64,000 nucleotides of DNA from Actinomucor elegans (lineage: Eukaryota > Mucoromycota > Mucoromycetes > Mucorales > Mucoraceae): NCBI GenBank assembly GCA_026027325.1, contig JAMSLZ010000004.1, positions 1,116,001-1,180,000 on the forward strand. Direction: 5' to 3'. Position 1 is the first letter of the stretch. Each line of letters begins with the position of its first letter. Shown in pieces: positions 48,628-59,853 of the stretch. Both the position numbers and the translations under genes were made by a program. A model generated the notes under the pieces. It made no database searches. It was not told the origin of the DNA and saw only the letters and a list, made by a program, of their open reading frames with translations.

Positions 48628-49670
48628 ATGGGCGTTTACAATAGTACTAATACGACAGACAGCAATACATTGCTGCTTCTCAAACAAACTGCGCACAATT
48701 TTTCTATTCCTGATTTGATGCGCAAAAATGGAGATTACACGGAACCCACAAAGGAGCATTTATAGTATCTTAACTCTGACTTTTGTCTGCAACCTTATAT
48801 CCTTTGTGCTGTTGCAAAGTTCCTCGTAAGGGCACTGGTTGTTGATACAAAGCTTGTGTTTATTATGGTTGTAAAGACATATAGTCGAGGAAAAGCAACG
48901 GACGTTTACTTTGAAACCAACCTGGAATCAGTGCTAACGCTATCCAATTCTTTTTATGGATCATTATCTGTGGGAATTCATGAGGAAGCAAATGGTAGTA
49001 GCTCAATATGCAAACTCAAGATAGGAAGCAAATTTATGAATATTTTGGTAACCATGTTCGCCCGTTTATGATTAGAAAAGCCTCTTGATATTGACCTCCG
49101 AAACAACTATGATTACATAGCAACTACATCCATTAACAGCAAGTATTTTTTTATCACAACGCGAAAATCCAACAATCCTTGGAAACTATGCGCAGCTCTG
49201 CAACTTACACAATGCCAACTTCGTTGACCTCCTTACGACAGCTACTTTCTGGTTTTGGAGATCCAAGTATTTTCTTACCTTTATGCGCCGCACACGAGGA
49301 ACTTGATGATGATTTCATGGTGCCAACTATCATTTTCACTCTCTGCGGCACACCACACAGCCCATGCTACGACGTATCTCGCTACTTACAATCTTTAATA
49401 ATGCCAATGATAAATGCAATGCCCACACCTGATTTTTCAACAGTCTTGGGTGAATTCAAAACGGCTACAGCGCTGAAGAACATCCGAGCTAATGAAAAAG
49501 GAGAATATAAGCCATCGAAAATCAAGGATATGTCGTTATATTTTGTCCATGAGCTTGAATAATAATCGGAACAGCATGGAAATCCTTCACCTTCAGCCCT
49601 TGGCACCAAAATTGATTCCAATTTACTTGTTGATTTAACTGACCAAAATTTGGTAATGTGCAACCAATGA
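48628..49670 (+). pseudogene. decayed intronless gene of unknown function
   Basis: One frame opens with ATG at 48628 (MGVYNSTNTTDSNTLLLLKQ), meets a TAG at 48763, stays open for about 100 codons (LVVDTKLVFIMVVKTYSRGK), meets a TGA at 49069, then stays open to about 49211. The coding character then passes to another frame at about 49180-49210 (TMRSSATYTMPTSLTSLRQL), which runs to two adjacent TAA codons at 49560-49565 and continues in frame to a TGA at 49668 (NPSPSALGTKIDSNLLVDLT). Such long open stretches are not expected by chance at this base composition, so this is a recently decayed gene of about 340 codons. No intron is needed. I recognise no domain. A mobile-element or virus-derived origin is possible but unproven. 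Confidence 0.55.
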
Positions 49671-52600
49671 ACCAAAAACAACGCTATAAAACATCTTCAG
49701 CATCTGTATTGTGATCGACAGCTGTGATGATTGTATCCTTGTTGGTGTCGTTCCCAGTCTTTTTTCTATGCTATATCTATGCCCATATCACTGTTGTAAC
49801 TCAATTGTTGCTTTTGCATACATAAAAAGTATTTATGTAATATTATATCCTTTTTTCTAACGTATTATATACACATTGACTCTCTTAGAGCAAAATAAAG
49901 GGGGAGAATTTTGCGTGGCAATGGAGCTTTTGATTGTATATCAACTATTTTAACTTATATTTGTCTAAAAGGTCAAGGTTCCTAAGAATCGGTGATCTCG
50001 ATGAAAGAATAAAAGTTTAACGTTTTTTTTTTCATTGAGGATATCCCTATCAACGTTCAAGAAATTTTAATAGATGAAGCAACTCGGTCTCACTATAGTG
50101 GACTAATCAGATGCAACATTTAATAGAGATTAGCTGAGAGATCTATAGATTTATAGATCTTATAAATAGTATATACGATGATGCGTATAATTTACAGTTT
50201 ACAGTTAGCCGCTAGCAAAATCTATCCAAATTATATTTCAACCAGAAAAAAAAATGACTTTGTTTAGAAGGAATAACTCATTTTGAGTACGGAAAGTTGA
50301 TCAAATGAAAAATTTAGAGATCTTTAGATCTAGCTTGTATGAAATGTGCGTAATTTGTAGACAATTATTAAAATATGAAATATGCCAATTGCGCTTCCTT
50401 TAAGAACAGGCTTTAATATACGCCATAGCCCTTTTTAACAAGTATGATGAGCTAACCGGATGCAATAATATACCAAGATCTATAGATCATCAGTTGTTAA
50501 ACGAAAGCCCTGCAATTGACAGCCCATTATCAAAATATAATATGTTCATAGCTCCTCTGCCTATTAATTACCTTAATCCCCTTAATAGGCGTAGTATTTT
50601 ATTGCGAATGGCTAATGGCCATCGGAACGACATTAGGTTGTCGGTCAAGAAATGTTAAAGTTTGGAATGACGCGATTTTGGAATGACACGATTTTGGATA
50701 AATTGGAAGATGAACCTCCCCAAGTCCTAAATTTTATATATTCTTTTTTTTCTTAATATAAAGAGGCTTTTCAAGACATAGTTTTTAACTGATATATATT
50801 ATCATGTAAAAGAGTAAAGAGATTATCCTTTCTGTATTTTATTGCATATAAAGAAATCATCATATATATTGTTCAAATGAGTCATTCAATATTACGTACG
50901 TCTCATCAAAACATTTTAAGTGTATTGACAAGCACTGGGCGTTCAAAGTTGAAAGTGGGTCCTGAGTGATCGTTGGTATTCGATATCCTATTGTAAATCT
51001 CTGGCAACTAAACATAAATCGGAAAATCTGCGTACTACTCATATTATTTTTCGATCACTTTTTTAACGGTATAATGATATTGTAAAAACCCGGATTGCAA
51101 TTAACTATATTCCTGGAGTCTAAAAGTGCATATTAGTATTTTTGTTGATTTTTTTTTCATATGTTAAAAAGCTTGAACATTAAACTAAGGCATATATGAA
51201 ACTTTGGATAGCTAATCTTTAAAGTTAAATGAAAGTATACGGAGCAGTGTACAACATCTGATATGTAATATTCCTTCATTTCTTTTTTGTACATCTAAAC
51301 AGTAAATCTTCTCACTAAAAGACAAAAGGATCTTGATAGGCTTGGCCTTGCTTATCCATTACAAATGAAACAAACCGCTGTCAGAGTAAGTTGATGTGGG
51401 ATCCCATTCCATTCGATTCCGATATGACGAAACGTTGAGATGTCTCCGGCAAAGCAGATCATTGTTACAGTCCTAGTTACACTAAAAATTAATATTCCTA
51501 AGTATCTACCAACAAGTCGTATGGTTATACCTGTATAAATGAAATGCAAAGGGAAGATCGCTGAAAACAGCTACATTCTCACTTTTTTAATAACTATCAA
51601 ACCGATACTATGTATATGCTCCTATCTGGCGGAACAGGATAAATCAGAACAAAAACGACCGGTTCCACAAAAAGTTACCTGTCAATCGTTACATCTAGAA
51701 TCAGGTTGTTTGCATGTAAAAAAAGATGTTTCTCGTTTAGTTTTACTGACAGTTGATAGTAATTATTGGTCTGGTCGCTATCGCCTTATTAGTACTTTTT
51801 GTGGGCGCTTTTCACGCGTCTTAAAAAGCGTGTTTTGTGGCATAATAATAAAATGGTGGCGGTGCATCATAACGAACCAACAATGAAAATATTCGGGTAC
51901 ATGCCTAGATCAGCACTTGCTTCCTAATATTCCAGCGATTGTTTTGGCATTATACCGAGAAAATGACCGTAACTTTTAGAGATTTCTGCCCTGAGCTTAT
52001 TCAAAAGTTGATCCTAAGCTTATCCTTTTTGCTTTTTTTTTTTATAAAAAAAACAAGGGTTCAAAGCATTATAGTTAAAAACGTTATTTCTTTGGTAGTA
52101 GAATAACAAAGCAGAAAAAAATAAAATAAAAGTGCTTCAATGAATTCTTTATTTGGTTTAGCATATAAGGTACCAGATTCATACTGCAAGTAAAATTTTT
52201 GGCTGTGTATCCCAAATACCTGTGATACCTTACTGTAAGCTGGAACACAGCCAAAAAAAAAAAGAGCTTTTGAGGCCATTCAGCGATTTGAATTCCAAAT
52301 TATTATTCGGGATACCTTTATTATATCACCAAACAAACAATAAAGAGACATGTAACCCTTGAAAAAGCTCAGCGATGGCAAATAGGAACAAAAAAGTGAC
52401 TCGGCCAAATATAAAGTGCTGCCATGGCGTGAACCCAGTTAATTTACACGATAAAAAAGACTTTCCGCGCGCTCAAACATGAACCCAAATTGTTCGTATC
52501 TCCGCCTACAAATGCCATACCCTATTCTTTTTGGCCAAATACTATTTCATCAGCAATTGCAATCCACTTTTTAACAACGAAAAAGAAATCACAAGGTAAA

Positions 52601-53019
52601 ATGTGCTACGAAACATACTAGACTAATAAACAATAACTCAGATTCAGAAAAATCTAGGTCATTACAGCTTATTCAGGCACAATGGAATACCTTGAATTGA
52701 CTTTTATATACAAAAGTAATTACGGACTAGCAGCGTTTTCATCTCTGCGCAGTAAGATAGAGGCAATTGAGTTTGTATTCATATTGCCGAATTGCTCCAG
52801 TATCCCGCAGTCTTTGTGTAAAGAGATCCCTTGTTTTTTACAAGTGTAACGATGGTTAAATTGATTTTCTTGTTTGGTACTTTTTGTACTCCAGTCATTG
52901 TCCAACAAGAGAAATGAACGGGTAACGGACAAAAAGTGTATATATATAGCGAGGTCCTTGATATCCAAAGTCTCTTTTTTTCTTTAGACTCATTTTCTAC
53001 TTTCTACCTTTCATTGAAA
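49671..53019. other. 3.3-kb intergenic stretch with repeats
   Basis: Family-1 repeats at 50090-50580. Open frames at 51352-51549 (minus) and 51539-51886 (+) carry no known motif and are not called. CACGC/GCGTG arms pair around 51812-51830. A TATA box (TATATATAGC, about 52940) and an AT-rich leader precede the next gene. Confidence 0.5.
50090..50580. repeat. repeat family 1, three copies in a row
   Basis: Copy 1: ATCAGATGCAACATTTAATA (50106) then GAGAGATCTATAGATTTATA (50137). Copy 2: CTCATTTTGAGTACGG (about 50277) then AGAGATCTTTAGATCTAGC (about 50318). Copy 3: GATGAGCTAACCGGATGCAA then CCAAGATCTATAGATCATC (about 50446-50488). All are in + orientation and spaced about 170-180 bp. Confidence 0.7.
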
Positions 53020-53936
53020 ATGCAAATTTCTCAATCTTGTCTTCTTATTGCTCTTTTAGCTGTCATTGGCAATGTCATTGCTGCTCAAACTAGTTGTCAA
53101 CTGTCAATTGAAAAGGCCAAGTTGAGAGCCTCCTCTACCCATCTTAGAATTCGTGGTCACATTGCTGTCGGTAACAAAGAATGTAAGCCTACATCCAGCT
53201 CATCTAGCAGTGTCACCACTACTGTCACTTTGAAATCCAAGAAGAACTATTCCTTCAAGGATGCTGCTAATGTTGTCCATTCTGGTAATGAGTGCAAGAT
53301 TGTTGCTGCATGGTACAACAAGCCTGATAACTACAGCAAGTCCGGCAGCAAGACCGAAGTCTTCGTTCCTTTCCGTCATATCAAATCCATTAAATGTAAC
53401 AAGGATAAGTCTACCACTACAACAAAAAAGAGTAAGACTAGAACCAAGAAAAGAACCACTACCAAGAAGAGAAAGACCACCAAGAAGACCACTAAGAAAA
53501 CCACCAAGAAGACCACTAAAAAGACTACCAAGAAGACTACCAAGAAGACTACCAAGGGATCTTCTGGTGGTAGTGGTGAACACTACAGTGGTAAAGCTAC
53601 TTTCTTTACTCCTAACCAAGGTGCCTGTGGTGATTGGAACGATAACAATGATTATATTGCTGCTCTCGTAAGTACCATTGAATCATTTCATCAGTAGCAG
53701 TAACTAATTTATTTGTACAGAGTGGTAAGCTTTACGGTAGTTACAGCAAAAAGAGCTCTTATTGTGGCAAGAAGGTCAAGGTTGTTAACAAGGCCAATGG
53801 CAAGAGTGTTACTGTCACTGTCAAGGATGCCTGTGAAAGCTGTGACAGAACTCATATCGATCTTTCACCTGCTGCCTTTGCCCAGATTGGTAAATTTGAC
53901 ACCGGTATCCTTTCAGTCGACTGGTATGTCCAATAA
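53020..53936 (+). CDS. secreted expansin/RlpA-like double-psi beta-barrel protein with a Lys/Thr-rich repeat linker
   Basis: Two exons (53020-53667 and 53721-53936) give 287 aa. Residues 1-22 (SCLLIALLAVIGNVIAA) are a clear signal peptide. Residues 25-130 form an unrecognised Cys-containing domain (SCQLSIEKAKLRASSTHLRI, ECKIVAAWYNKPDNYSKSG). Residues 130-185 are a very basic Thr/Lys linker built mostly from TTKK tetrapeptides, 12-bp DNA units. The C-terminal 95 residues are a double-psi beta-barrel: YSGKATFFTPNQGACGDWND, YCGKKVKVVNKANGKSVTVT, DACESCDRTHIDLSPAAFAQ and GKFDTGILSVDW, with paired Cys and the HIDLS/D motif of expansin-like and barwin-like proteins. These loosen cell-wall polysaccharides or act at the fungal wall. 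Codons are biased as in a well-expressed gene. The linker probably binds acidic wall polymers. Confidence 0.9.
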
Positions 53937-55180
53937 TTTGACAGCCGCCAAAATGCCCTTTCCCTTCCTTTTTGTATCATTCTTCCCCTTGTAAAGTAAC
54001 ATATTATTATATGAGTTGATCTCATAATCTATCATCAATCATCATCACCTTATTTCCCCCTCTCAATGTAAAGATTGTGAATATCGTACATCCACATATA
54101 CTCCTATCTTTAAAGTACATATTTAGTATCTCTTACAGATTACTTTTTTTCACCGTTATATAGAAAAAACCAGGTGCAATAAACCCGTATAATCATATCC
54201 CATCACATAAGTAGTAGCGCATGCACTTCTTTTTATTGGTTGAAAGCCGCTCCTCGTACGAGGTACACACATCAGTTAATGAAGCACGGTGATGTTAATT
54301 GAAAATCTGGAATGTCCGGAACAAGCATGACCCATATTTCATATACAAACTCTTTCTCTCTTTTCTTTCTCTTGATTTGTACCAGTCATTGTAACATCGC
54401 TGTTAATTACGCTGTGGCACGTCCAGAGTATGCTCAACAATGAATAAAAAGCAAGAAGTATTTCTTAGATTGGTTTACAAGACGTCACGCTTAGATGGCC
54501 ATGTGAGGTCACAGGTAAAAAAAAAAAGAACTTTTTGGCTCTAGACAAGACGTGAGAAACTAGAATGATAGGAGATCTGTCAGATTTGTTAAATCAGAAC
54601 GTGCTGACGGTTTACTTTTGGAAGCAACCCAAAACAGTAGACTTTTCGTTAAGAAATGACACAAGAAACTCTTGATATCACATTATTCTAGTGAATGCTA
54701 TGCTATTTACACAAGTTAAATGAGTCAATCAGATTGCCAAGCTTGGAGCTAATAAACATATTATGTAGTATTTGTAAAATAATAATGCTCAAACAGATCA
54801 GTAATACCCAAGAACGACGCCACCGTGTATTGATTTCATCATTGCACCGACAGAGATGAAATACGTCCCTAACGGGCCAAACATAGCTTCCAATGCAATA
54901 ATATAAGTTGTCTATCGCTTCTTTGCTTATATCACAGTTGCACTATTATTAAACAAGAGTTTGGACCAAGTTTCCCGCACCAGGATCACTTGTTTTTTTT
55001 CGTTTCAGCTATGTATTGCAAAGCTTCGTTGACACATGAATTGAACGAGCGAAAAGGAAAACAGTTATTTTGTCTAATCAAGGTTACAAAAAAATAATAG
55101 ATGCAAGGCAATGAACGCATTCAATGTATTGGATTCAAAGCCAAGGCTGTACATATTAAAAAAAGATTGTTCCGAGCTGG

Positions 55181-55240
55181 GAATACTCATCTGATGCAAT
55201 ATTTAACCAAGATCAGTGGAGATCGCGCGAGAATAAATAT
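55181..55240 (+). repeat. repeat family 1, single copy
   Basis: AATACTCATCTGATGCAATA then TTTAACCAAGATCAGTGGAG match the family core (CATCTGATGCRACATTTAACCGAGATCGG) over about 45 bp. Confidence 0.65.
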
Positions 55241-57049
55241 TATCATCGGACAGTTTCTAGGTCGAGATTTTTGGTAATAAATTCTCAGAGCTCAGAGACT
55301 GAAATTTTAGACCTAAAAAATAAAAAATTATAATATACAGAATGATGCGTCGAAACTAATAGTAAAATCTGAACATGAGTTGTTGCAAATTGTATCTTAT
55401 TCTCAATGCTTCAAGTTTTAACAAAAACAAAATAAAAAAAAAGGTACAGCATCGGAGTTTTACGAAGTGTATTTAGACAATTGCATAACCATGTTCCATA
55501 TATTCATTTAAAAGTCCCCTAGTTTTTCAGGATTCATGCCAAGTATCAGAGTTGTATATGTATTAGTAACAAGATCATATGCATTTATCCAACACAAAGA
55601 TTTCTGGAAAACTTTCGTCGAGGGTATGAATGGTGGACTAGTTTTTCAATGGCCAACCGCTAGTTAGCTATTAAAGTACATAGTGTGCATTGTACAGAAA
55701 TAGAATTGTCTTTCAAAAGGTATACGTTACTTAAAAAAACATATACGACAATATTTCTCTAGAAAGAAAAACAAGTATGCATTTGGGATTAATAGAGCCT
55801 GTTTATTCTATATTACAACTGCGAAAACAACTTTTAATCAAAAGATCGTATTTCATCTGCACGCATTTTAACTATCGACATCATACCTCTGTTAACTAGA
55901 GAGTTATAAATATTTGTTTCAATGCATTTCAATTTGAAGAATTTTGTCGAGCTATTATCATTGTCCATTTTCGACAGTCAACAAAAGCCACTAATAAAAA
56001 AAATATAACTTTCAGCTTCAAAATACCTGAAAATCAACAAATGCTGTGACTTTGAAGAGAGACGAACGCGCATTCGCGGTTTGAGATGGTGAGGTGATTT
56101 ATAGAGAATTGCTTTTTCTGTCGAATGATACAAGTCTTGTATCCCAATAAAAGTCAAACATCATATCATAGTGTAAAGGAAAAAAGCACTATATCATTGA
56201 TATCTTTTAAACCTCATTTGAATTATCATACAAAGAAAAAAAAATAAACTAGTTAAAAACAATGCACTTCATTCTGTATATGTCCTGAGATTCAAAGCTT
56301 TAGCTGTGTTCGTTCCTTATCTACAGACAATTATAGGTGTTGAAGATTTTTTACCGAGGTGTTACATAGAAACCCGGTTGCTAACCAATAAAAATCTTTG
56401 TAGCCATTGCAGTCATATTCTTAGTATGACAGAATGGGGATACAACGGAAAGGCTAAAGAAATGGTGCATCAGAGTGCATGGACAAGTGAAGATAATGGT
56501 GTAATTAATCACATTGAAGAGTTATTATTATCGATTTAGAGATTGTGGTGAATTGGCGTTTTTTTTTTCTAATTTATCTATCAAGGCTATCATCAAAATG
56601 AAGGCCAGCTGCAATTTAGGATATTCAGTGAGCTCACTAGCTAATATAGCTGTCATAGAAGCTTAAAATATCTTGATCGCCGAAAATGCACCCTTAAGAC
56701 CACAAAAACTCCTATTTCTCGGCAAAAAAATTAAGCTAAGTCCATAGTTGTGGGATAAAGCGTAAAACAGATCATTTTCTTTCTAATTATACAACTTTTA
56801 TGGTTATATATGAACATCCACAGGTTTTAAAGGCTAATGAGTTAGTTGCCGGAGGTTAGAGTCTGAAATTGAATATGTCAAGTAGTAGCTTCGCTGTAAA
56901 ACATAAATCTTTGGTTAGACTAATAATGAACCAAATCACAATATTAATCTTTGGAAAAATGTAGACACAAACCTATATTTTATAATAAATTAACTTTTAT
57001 AAGCATATACAATCATTATCAGAAGCTAGAGATCTTCTATCCTGAAACA

Positions 57050-57180
57050 TGAAGAGCCAGTCGGAAAATGAAATAAAAGTCCATAAAACCAGATTAGCGT
57101 CACGAAATCGCGCCTATATCTCCAATAAGCTGAAGCAAGTTCAACTATTTCCAGGAAAGCTATAGAAAAATATCTGTACT
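57050..57180 (+). repeat. repeat family 2, diverged unit
   Basis: Begins CAGTCGGAAAATGAAAT and ends TATTTCCAGGAAAGCTATAG then TCTGTACTTTCG. It resembles the end block of units at 38760 and 38945. Confidence 0.4.
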
Positions 57181-57235
57181 TTCGAATTCATTCGTTTTTA
57201 GAAAGAAACATTGATATGGACAAGCATTAGAGGTT

Positions 57236-57400
57236 GATATATAATGACGATCGGAAATTAAAATTCCAAGAAAGTGACAACCCGTGGTACCCCACGCAAT
57301 CATGTCTGAGATCAGCAATGAAAGAAAAGATAATAAAATAATTTCCGGATAAAATGTAAAAAGACGCGCTCTATTTAATGAAGCCACTACCATTATGATT
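57236..57400 (+). repeat. repeat family 2, diverged unit
   Basis: Begins TGACGATCGGAAATTAAAAT and ends AATTTCCGGATAAAATGTAA then GCGCTCTATTTAATGAAGCC, the same ordered blocks as units A and B and about 180 bp from its neighbour. Confidence 0.5.
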
Positions 57401-58504
57401 CTTCAGCTTAGACATGTATTCAAATGCCTCTAAGAAATAGTACTAGCATCAAACCAGCCGATAATACTTTAATTTAAAAGATGGAAGATATTCGCAGTAG
57501 TTGATCTGAGCAAGGCTATTTGGTACACAGATTTTCAATAAACCCTTTTCCGGATTAGATCAAACCGACGAACCATCGTTTGACAATGGATCAAAGCCTT
57601 TTGACATTCAGCGATGTTATCTTTTGGTAGCATCAATTTCATCTACTCGGCTTCTTTTTTTTGACATTCAGCCTCGCGAAGTGTTCCTATCTATCTAAAG
57701 TGTGGAATTGTAGCTCAATTATAAAATTGGCTTGTTTTGATTTGCCCATACTGACTCGGGTGTCCTCGTTCACCCATCTCCGCTCAGGAATGAAAGTAAA
57801 GATATAGTAAAGAGAGAGAGACAAGGTTTTTTTGTACGTATTACAAAGGCTATATGATCTATACCGATGGTTGAATGTCAATTGTACATTGAATATGTAC
57901 CAACAGGTATTAGAGTTTTGTAACTGTATCGAACTTGTAGGCTGTAAATGAAACCTTAATATACATACATTGAGGCATGCTTCGACACCAATCAGTTAGT
58001 CAAAGATATTCCACCGAGTCAAAAATATAAAAAAAAAAAAAAAAAAAAAAGTACGCACAAAATAAAGTAAAGAGAAACAGTTTATTATAATAGTAACAGT
58101 AACAGTAATAAAAATAGTAATAAAAAGACACTTGAAGTGTCAGCTGGAAAAAAAAAATGAATAGCTACTGCTATCAAACCTATAAGTACCTTTTTTTTTG
58201 GGTTAGTGATATCATGATGCTGATTTCCAAGCCATTGTTCCTCTTTTTTATTTTCGCCGCCCTTTTTTTTTTGAGATTCACGCCCGCGCAAACACAACCA
58301 AAACCCTCTCTTAATGTTCATTTTTTCATTAAAACACAAAAAGAAGAAAGAAAGAAAAACCTATGAAACAAAGTGAGTTAGTAAATCTGTAAACCAAGAA
58401 GAAAAGGGGTTAGCGAGAAGACCAAGCTTATAAAAAGAGCCATGAAAAAAAGGACATTTTTTCGACACTATTAAGTCATGGGGTACACGCTTTTGTGTGG
58501 GTTT

Positions 58505-58533
58505 AAGAAGGTGAGATGAGTCTCAACCTTCTT
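58505..58533. other. strong hairpin in the bZIP 3' region
   Basis: AAGAAGGTGAGA (58505-58516), loop TGAG, and TCTCAACCTTCTT (58521-58533) form a 12-bp stem with one bulged base. It lies 101-129 bp downstream of the bZIP stop on the transcribed strand, so it is likely in the 3' untranslated region. Confidence 0.65.
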
Positions 58534-58633
58534 GAGTTTGTATAAGAAGTTTATCGCATTAGAGTATTGTTATTGTTTCAAATATCAACACTAAAAGGGA
58601 AGAGGGGAAGGGGAGAAAGGAAGAGTAATTAAA

Positions 58634-59344
58634 CTACATTGCTGTCAGTGCTGTTGAATCCTTGTTGTATCGTAATAGTGCTTTGTGTGTGTCGGCAAGT
58701 TGGCGCTCCAACTCTAGGATGCGTACTCGGCTTCGTTTTTCTTTTGCTTCAATGTTGGCGCGCTCACTTTCCGCCACAGCAGCGCGTAGTCTTAATCGTT
58801 CATTCTCGGCTTCCAAGTCCATCACTCGCTTTTCCAGAGAGTCCATCTTTTGAGCCTTGCGTTGTCGAGATCTTCTTGCTGCGTCGGTGTTTCTTTGTCG
58901 TTTTAAAGCAACCAAGTCTTGTGTATTGTCTATCGATTCGCTTCTTTCGCGCTTATTGCTGTGTTGTGATTGTTGTGATTGTTGTGATTGTTGTGGTTGT
59001 TGTTGTTGTTGTTGATATTGCATTGAGCCCAATAGTGTAAGTGCCTTGATAAATGGTTGAAGATCAATTGAGGGTTTGGATATATCTTGAGGTTCAATCT
59101 TAGGTGTTTCGATAGGAGAGAGAGGTTCATATTTGATTAATGGTGTGGAAAGGTCTAGCAGAGGGTCCATACGAGGTGTACATTCAGAAATTGGGGGAGA
59201 GGCCATCATTATTTGAGCAGGAGTAGTAGCAGGCGACACGGGCTTAGTATCAGGTAGTAATATACCAGATTGACGAAGATCGCTTTCTAACCAATCATCC
59301 AAAGAGTCAAGGTTAATAGGTTCCATATTTGATTGAAAAGACAT
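58634..59344 (-). CDS. bZIP transcription factor, GCN4/CPC1-like
   Basis: A single exon of 236 aa. The basic region RQRNTDAARRSRQRKAQKMD matches the GCN4 type (N-x-x-A-A-R-R-S-R) and predicts TGACTCA binding. The zipper follows: LEKRVMDLEAENERL, with a continuing coil to about residue 225. The N-terminal part holds acidic and hydrophobic stretches (LDSLDDWLESDLRQSGILLP; DPLLDLSTPLIKYEPLSPIE) like GCN4 activation regions. A Gln-rich run coded by CAA/CAG repeats (about residues 108-130) separates them. GCN4 proteins switch on amino-acid biosynthesis under starvation. The ATG at 59344 is the first in the frame. A TATA box on the minus strand at 59416-59422 sits 70-80 bp upstream, leaving a leader of only about 40-50 nt with no upstream ATG. 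The exact ortholog is not certain. Confidence 0.88.
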   Translation of the reverse strand: MSFQSNMEPINLDSLDDWLESDLRQSGILLPDTKPVSPATTPAQIMMASPPISECTPRMDPLLDLSTPLIKYEPLSPIETPKIEPQDISKPSIDLQPFIKALTLLGSMQYQQQQQQPQQSQQSQQSQHSNKRERSESIDNTQDLVALKRQRNTDAARRSRQRKAQKMDSLEKRVMDLEAENERLRLRAAVAESERANIEAKEKRSRVRILELERQLADTHKALLRYNKDSTALTAM

Positions 59345-59490
59345 TATATATATATTAGTGTGTATAGAGAGTAAGTATTAGAAAAAAAAGAAAAAGGTCG
59401 TTTCACTTGGCTTGGTTTTATAATCTTAAGTGACTGTCAGTTTGATTGATAGAATACTTTTCATTGGTCCGATAATGAAATCTACTTTAT
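59345..59490 (-). promoter_or_regulatory. compact promoter of the bZIP gene
   Basis: 147 bp between the stop of the upstream gene and the bZIP ATG. On the minus strand it holds TATAAAA (59422-59416) and an imperfect palindrome TGACTGTCA region near 59432-59441. The minus-strand sequence TGACTCGG, a half GCN4 site, occurs just upstream at about 59502-59509, within the neighbour's last codons. Confidence 0.5.
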
Positions 59491-59819
59491 TCAATAACCG
59501 TTCCGAGTCAAACTGGTAGGATATGACCGATCTAAATAGTAGTGTAGAATGCGTTGCAGCCTTTCGATATGAGTTGCTTCTTCAGGTTCTTGCTGCGAGA
59601 TACGTAAACAACGACTATCTGTAATTAATAGCTCAGTAAAATGATTCATCTTGACTCCAAGGTCCTTTTCCCAGTCCCGTGTGCCAAAGGAGCTCTCAAA
59701 TATACAGGATTCCACAAGGTTAGCTAGCACTTGGCCTAGTTCACTGTCACTTTTAGTGATAATTGGTTCCACAGTACATATGTTAGTCATTCCTGTGTAG
59801 CCATAAAAAATTTTTTTCT

Positions 59820-59853
<34 letters not shown>

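Larger units (their letters stand above)
53937..58633. other. 4.7-kb gene-poor stretch
   Basis: AT-rich spacer. It holds one family-1 copy (55181-55240), two family-2-like copies (57050-57180 and 57236-57400), a direct repeat TTGACATTCAGC (57602 and 57661), a 22-A run (58029-58050), and the long 3' region of the bZIP gene with a strong hairpin (58505-58533). The open frame at 56306-56539 (77 codons) has no recognisable motif and I do not call it. Confidence 0.5.

Noticed and set aside
51539..51886. 115-codon + strand open frame
   Set aside because: Mixed composition, no domain, and no plausible promoter; overlapping minus frame is equally open.
56306..56539. 77-codon + strand open frame with several Cys and Trp
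   Set aside because: No paired metal-binding spacing and no neighbouring exons found; isolated in a gene-poor stretch.
58157..58366. 69-codon hydrophobic + strand open frame opposite the bZIP 3' region
   Set aside because: Driven by T-rich homopolymers; no signal-peptide-plus-domain layout and no promoter.
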